From: Naegleria lovaniensis
Taxonomy: Eukaryota; Heterolobosea; Eutetramitea; Acrasida; Naegleriidae
Direction of reading: 5' to 3'
NCBI RefSeq assembly: GCF_003324165.1
Contig: NW_025407872.1
Span: forward strand, 169,789 to 233,788
DNA: 64,000 nucleotides
A program made the position numbers and the translations under genes. Under the pieces are notes generated by a model, which worked only from the letters and a program-made list of their open reading frames with translations, was not told where the DNA came from and did not search any database. Position 1 is the first letter of the stretch; every line of letters begins with the position of its first letter. Positions 60,320-64,000 of this stretch are shown one piece after another.

Positions 60320-61644
60320 GAGGGCCCTTTCAAACCTGCAGCCACAGCAAACAGCCATTCAGCCAGGATAGTCCTCGCTGCCGAAATTATTTTCAGATGC
60401 AATCAACAGAATCCTTTGGCATCCGGTTGAAACAGGATTTTTGCGGCTGAGATAGGATTTCGATCAGGTGATCAGTTTATTTTGCTTACTAAAAAACCGT
60501 TCTCCACAATGACGGTTCTTGGAAACGAAGTAAATTCCTCATAATATTGTGTAAAATCTTTAGAAACGTCTATCAATCTGCAATCTGCTTCATTCACAAC
60601 AGTCTGCAAGCATGGCAAAAGTACGACATGCTCTTTCAAATTCACCAATAACAATATAATTAATATGTTCTGGTGATGGGAAGCAACAATAATACTCATA
60701 TGGTAATCTTGTGGATTGATCTTTCTCTTTGTTGAATTGTAAGCCAACAATTAAGGCACTTAAAAAATTATTGAGAGCATTCAAGAAATTTTCAGCGTTC
60801 AGATTGGTGTTGGAGCCACAATGTTGTCAAGCCACTCCATAAAAATTCTCGATCATATATTCTTGCAGTTGAAAAGGCAAAAATACTCTGTTGTTGGGTG
60901 ATGATTGAACTCTATACATTGTCAAACACAAACCGATCATTAATAACAACAATAATGGATAATGACAATTTATCTACCTTGAAGTCGAACTATAAATTGA
61001 CTCATCATCATCTTCGATGTCAGTATTGTTATGATTTGTTTCTTTTTCTTTGAGGAAGATGCGAGCGATTCCACAAAGCTCTCTTGTTATGAACATTTGT
61101 TTGACATCATCTTCAGTCATAATCTTGTTTTTACGTGAAATCTTTGGTTTGGATTATCATTTTCGGGTTGCATTCGGAAAGAAATCACTGCTTCACATGA
61201 AGTGCAAATGACATGATCTCTTCATCATCAAATAAATTTAGAACAGCAATGCTTCTGATAGCATTTTCTTCAAAAATACGAATTACTGAATTGATGTCTG
61301 ATGGTGTGAATTTCATATCGGTAAGATAGTCATAGAGAAGATGAAGATCAGAATTCGTTTCGTGGATGTACGTTGATGTGGTTGTCTAGCTCCACATTTG
61401 AATTCATTTCGGTCAAGGATAACATGCCAAAGCTTGTTCGGAATTGTTGTTGTTGTTGCTGTTGTTGTTTTGCATTTTTATTGTTAAAAATTTTATTCGT
61501 TTTAAAGCCAAAAACAACCGCCAAAATCCATAAACATCCAGATTCTGGAGGATTCTGGATTTCCACAAAGTTTGGGAAGTCAGCAGGAGCTGGCAGCCGT
61601 CCTTTTCGGCTGTTTGCTGCGGCTGCAGGTTTGAAAGGGCCCTC
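60320..61644. mobile_element. Non-autonomous hAT-like DNA transposon, 1,325 bp
   Basis: It has 37-bp terminal inverted repeats with one mismatch (ends GAGGGCCCTTTCAAACCTGC), left 60320-60356 and right 61608-61644. The 8-bp target duplication GAAGGCAT lies at 60312-60319 and 61645-61652. Eight-bp duplications and GGG-bearing ends are typical of the hAT superfamily; assignment beyond that is open. The subterminal 100 bp are also loosely similar in inverted orientation. There is no transposase. Inside are broken minus-strand coding fragments and a (GTT)n run near 61444-61470. Confidence 0.85.
60472..61350 (-). pseudogene. Decayed gene fragments inside the transposon
   Basis: Reading the minus strand from about 61350: a SAM-domain-like piece (FTPSDINSVIRIFEENAIRS, then IAVLNLFDDEEIMSF), a frame change, CTSCEAVISFRMQPENDNPN, then KIMTEDDVKQMFITRELCGI with an acidic end, a donor-like GTAGAT, a gap, and a last piece, FLSALIVGLQFNKEKDQSTR to VIVENGFLVSKIN at 60472, itself broken by one frame change near 60600. 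Several stops and shifts make it non-coding now. It may be a captured cellular gene or a relic of the element's own gene; I do not recognise a transposase. Confidence 0.45.
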
Positions 61645-61652
61645 GAAGGCAT
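61645..61652 (+). repeat. Target-site duplication, right copy
   Basis: GAAGGCAT, immediately after the right inverted repeat; the host frame resumes from here. Confidence 0.85.
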
Positions 61653-63415
61653 TCAAAAAACAATTAATATTATAGAAAAAAACTTGAAAGAAAATATTCG
61701 GTACAAACAACTGAAACAATATCTTATCGAAAAAAGAGATCCTACAATAGTTCAGTATTGGAGAGACAATAATTTAATTTCTGATAATACTTATCACAAC
61801 CTTCGAAAAGAAGTTTCCTTAATGAAGGAGTTGCCTTGTAAGAAAGAAATGAGTAATTTAAAAAAACAATTGAATGAGAGAGTGGAAGAAATATTCAAAT
61901 TAAGATGCCCAAGTGCTGAATTCATTGGTCACATCATAGATTTAGATGAAGCTATTTATTATATTCTAAAGTTATATCGATCTCTAGGAGGAAAACTTAA
62001 AAAGAAAATATTTTTCAAAATTTCTGTGGATGGACGTGAAATTAACAAAGTGAAACAAGTAGCCGTTGCATTAGTTCCTCTTAATTTAAGAGATGTGTTT
62101 CCTTCTCAAGCTGTATCCTCTGTCTTTTATATTGGATTATTTCAAATGTCTGAAACAAAAGAGAGTATTAAGGAAACCATTGGAACATTGACAGACGAAA
62201 TCAAAACTGTGTCACAAAAAACATATTTTGAAAAATCTGAGGTTCATTTGTTCTATGTTTCAGACATGCACAATGTTGGATTTACATTTGAATTTGATAT
62301 TTGTCCATACTGCATGGCAAAAACTGTTGAAGAATTTGGAGCAAACAATCGAACAACCCTTGGAGGTTCCTTGCCATTCAGTCCTAAAGATTTAATTATG
62401 TGTGCTCTTCATGTTAAACAGCGATTAGTTGAAAATACAATTGCTTATATGGCTTCAAGTGGGCAATACAATAATACCATATTGCAGAATTTGCAAAAAT
62501 TAAAAGGATTAGAGCATTTTAATTGGAGAGAGTTGAAACAACGAGTGACTGAATATGGTATTTCACAAACGTCAGAAAGAGTTACTGCCAAATCGAGCAT
62601 GCTGTCTGGGGATCAATGCAACACAATTTTAAGTAATGTTGAAGTGATAGTGAATGACATCGAACAGCACACTAAGGAGAAATATTTGAATATTTTGAAA
62701 TTATTAAGGAATATTATAATTATCGTTGAGGCTAAACAAGATGATCCCAATACCAAACAAATACTTACACCAGACAGAATCTTTAAATTGGACAAGATGA
62801 TCATGGAGTTTTTATGTGCTTGTTATCGAATATGGAGCAAAGGTATCAAAGCTCATTATTTTCATTTTCTTACACATCTTCCATCTATGATGACAGAATT
62901 GCTCGACGATGACTTGTCCTTATCTATTTTAAGTAATCAAGGGTTCGAACGTTCTCATTTGTTTCACCATGCCGTGTTTAATAGAGTGATTAATAACGGT
63001 GGTGGTCGTCACAAAATTCATGTAACCAAACAATTGCTGTTATGGCAATGGCGAAAAGTCCTGACTGCGATTGATATAGGAGAGAAATTTGGAAGTACTT
63101 ATTGGAATGAAAAACGGCTCAAACAAATTTATTCATGGAATTCAATTCACCTCAAAGAAGCACCTCAAGAATTACACGATTTGTATTACGATTTGGATGA
63201 GTCGAATGTGGATCTTGCTACTTTGCAGCAAACTATTTCTACAAGCTTTCAAGAACAAGAGCAACAATCACAAAACACAGAAAAACAATCAGAGAAAACG
63301 ACAACCAAGCGAAAACAAGCAAAGAATACACGACAAAGCGACCAGGCGACCAGTTTTAGTGGAACAATGAGTACACAAGTTTCTCAAAAGAAACGAAAAT
63401 TTTAATCGAAAATTT

Positions 63416-63954
63416 TCAAAAGCTCTCAATCCAATATTTTCCATCCTTCGCTTGAACCCAATGACACAAGTAGGCATAATATAATTCCAATCTGGTGTCG
63501 TAAGAGATCACCAACTTTGATACAATGCAACGGTAAGCAATATTGTCGAAATCTTCACTTAAATCAACTTGGAATCTTTTTCTAAGATTATCACCAACGT
63601 TCTTTTGATTTACGGTCATATAATTTTTGGCCATTCACCATCTCCAAAGGAAGGAAAATTTGGATATTCAAATTCATATATTATGTGACGATTGATTTCG
63701 GTGTCTCCTGTTCGATTGATCCAAGGAGAATATTGTTCTATTCTTGTGTACATATGTGGTTTCATTGTACGACACATATACATATCAAAGGTTTGTTCCT
63801 CACACTCACCAACTGGTAAACGACATCTTGCTTGTCCGTTGCATGGTGAATTAAAATCCCACAGAAAGTTTACGAGCTTCATTTCCATTCTAGATGCTTG
63901 TTTGTGATGGTCTTCATGTTCATAGTTGATGATGGACAAAGGACTTGGGTGCAT
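63416..63954 (-). CDS. Unrecognised protein, frame-shifted, possibly partial
   Basis: From an ATG at 63954 (MHPSPLSIINYEHEDHH) the frame runs to a TGA near 63616 after FPSFGDGEWPKII. The frame displaced by one base continues from MAKNYMTVNQKNVGDNLRK (63634) to CHWVQAKDGKYWIESF. Inserting one A in the GAATGG context would join them to about 177 residues, with the motif DGEMAKNYMTV. The N-terminal half has four Cys (SPCNGQARCRLPVGECEEQ, MYMCRTM). No family is recognised. A stop lies upstream of the ATG in the same frame, so this may be the true start, but an exon beyond 64000 is possible. It converges with the split gene, 11 bp apart. Confidence 0.5.
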
Positions 63955-64000
63955 ATTTATGGGTACTCATCGACCTTCACAAAGGCCTCCAATGGATGGC

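Larger units (their letters stand above)
59159..63405 (+). pseudogene. Unrecognised gene split by DNA transposon
   Basis: Parts: 59159-59890 frame (MCEVLEIKHQLPPFHS, acidic middle), a one-base frame change at about 59888-59897, frame continuing to 60174 (WECSHCGCHDIQAHDHK), an 84-bp intron 60175-60258 (GTATGC...GTTAG), exon 60259-60319, the transposon 60320-61644 plus the duplicated target, then 61653-63405. Across the rebuilt site the frame reads FETFLQTKEGIQKTINIIEK with no break. The long C-terminal part (about 580 residues) has KISVDGREINKVKQVAVALV, FDICPYCMAKTVEE and LPFSPKDLIMCALHVKQRLV. It looks like a conserved but unnamed family seen in several eukaryotes, some perhaps transposon-derived; I cannot assign a function. 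The basic tail ends KKRKF, a nuclear-type signal. With insertion plus frameshift this copy is probably non-functional, although the downstream part still has a long intact frame. Confidence 0.65.

Noticed and set aside
61684-63405. Transposase encoded by the adjacent hAT-like element
   Set aside because: The frame lies outside the TIRs and its reading frame continues through the target duplication into the left flank, so it is the host gene, not the element's own product.

Overview
This is nuclear DNA of a unicellular eukaryote, most probably a heterolobosean amoeba of the genus Naegleria (inferred). The grounds are AT-rich sequence, dense genes on both strands, short GT-AG introns (about 55-170 bp), a DUF4116 repeat protein, a bacterial-type glucokinase, Rho and G-alpha signalling genes, and very large RCC1/IPT receptors. 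The species cannot be told from the window. There are no operons, CRISPR arrays or bacterial signals.

Layout. 1-3.5 kb: 5' part of a cysteine synthase gene, a doubtful small gene and a class III aminotransferase (all minus). 3.7-9.1 kb: a two-helix membrane protein (+), a DUF4116 repeat protein (-), a TMC/TMEM16-type membrane protein (+). 9.2-15.5 kb: glucokinase, a mitochondrial P-loop protein and a beta-carbonic anhydrase (all minus). 15.9-17.2 kb: a p62/SQSTM1-like PB1-ZZ-UBA protein (+). 17.3-34.0 kb: one giant minus-strand gene (about 5,560 residues) for an RCC1/EGF/IPT/Cys-rich multi-pass receptor. 34.5-37.7 kb: tRNA-Lys(CTT), a 69-residue two-exon gene, an F-box/Rho GTPase fusion (-) and an ArfGAP (+). 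38-44.3 kb: an ABCG half-transporter and a C2-PhoD phosphatase fusion (both +). 44.4-48.3 kb: an F-box/LRR/SEL1 protein (-). 49.1-54.9 kb: an SRF-type MADS factor and two tandem, degenerate G-alpha genes (+), then a tRNA (-). 55.2-59.0 kb: a membrane protein (-), a thioredoxin-fold protein without its CxxC (+), and a NUB1 homologue (-). 59.2-63.4 kb: an unrecognised gene (+) split by a 1.3-kb hAT-like DNA transposon with 37-bp TIRs and an 8-bp target duplication. 63.4-64 kb: an unrecognised gene (-).

The most notable points are: (1) the transposon insertion, where the host reading frame runs straight through the reconstructed empty site; (2) two adjacent G-alpha-like proteins that have both lost the arginine finger, NKxD and TCAT motifs; (3) an F-box fused to a Rho GTPase with an altered switch II; (4) the giant receptor; (5) a p62-like autophagy receptor lacking the NBR1 four-tryptophan domain. 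Several genes carry single-base frameshifts, nearly all apparent one-base deletions. These look more like assembly indels than biology, so the affected models are given as joined genes with the break noted.

Exon coordinates were worked out by eye from GT/AG sites, reading-frame phase and protein-family continuity. No search or alignment program was run.
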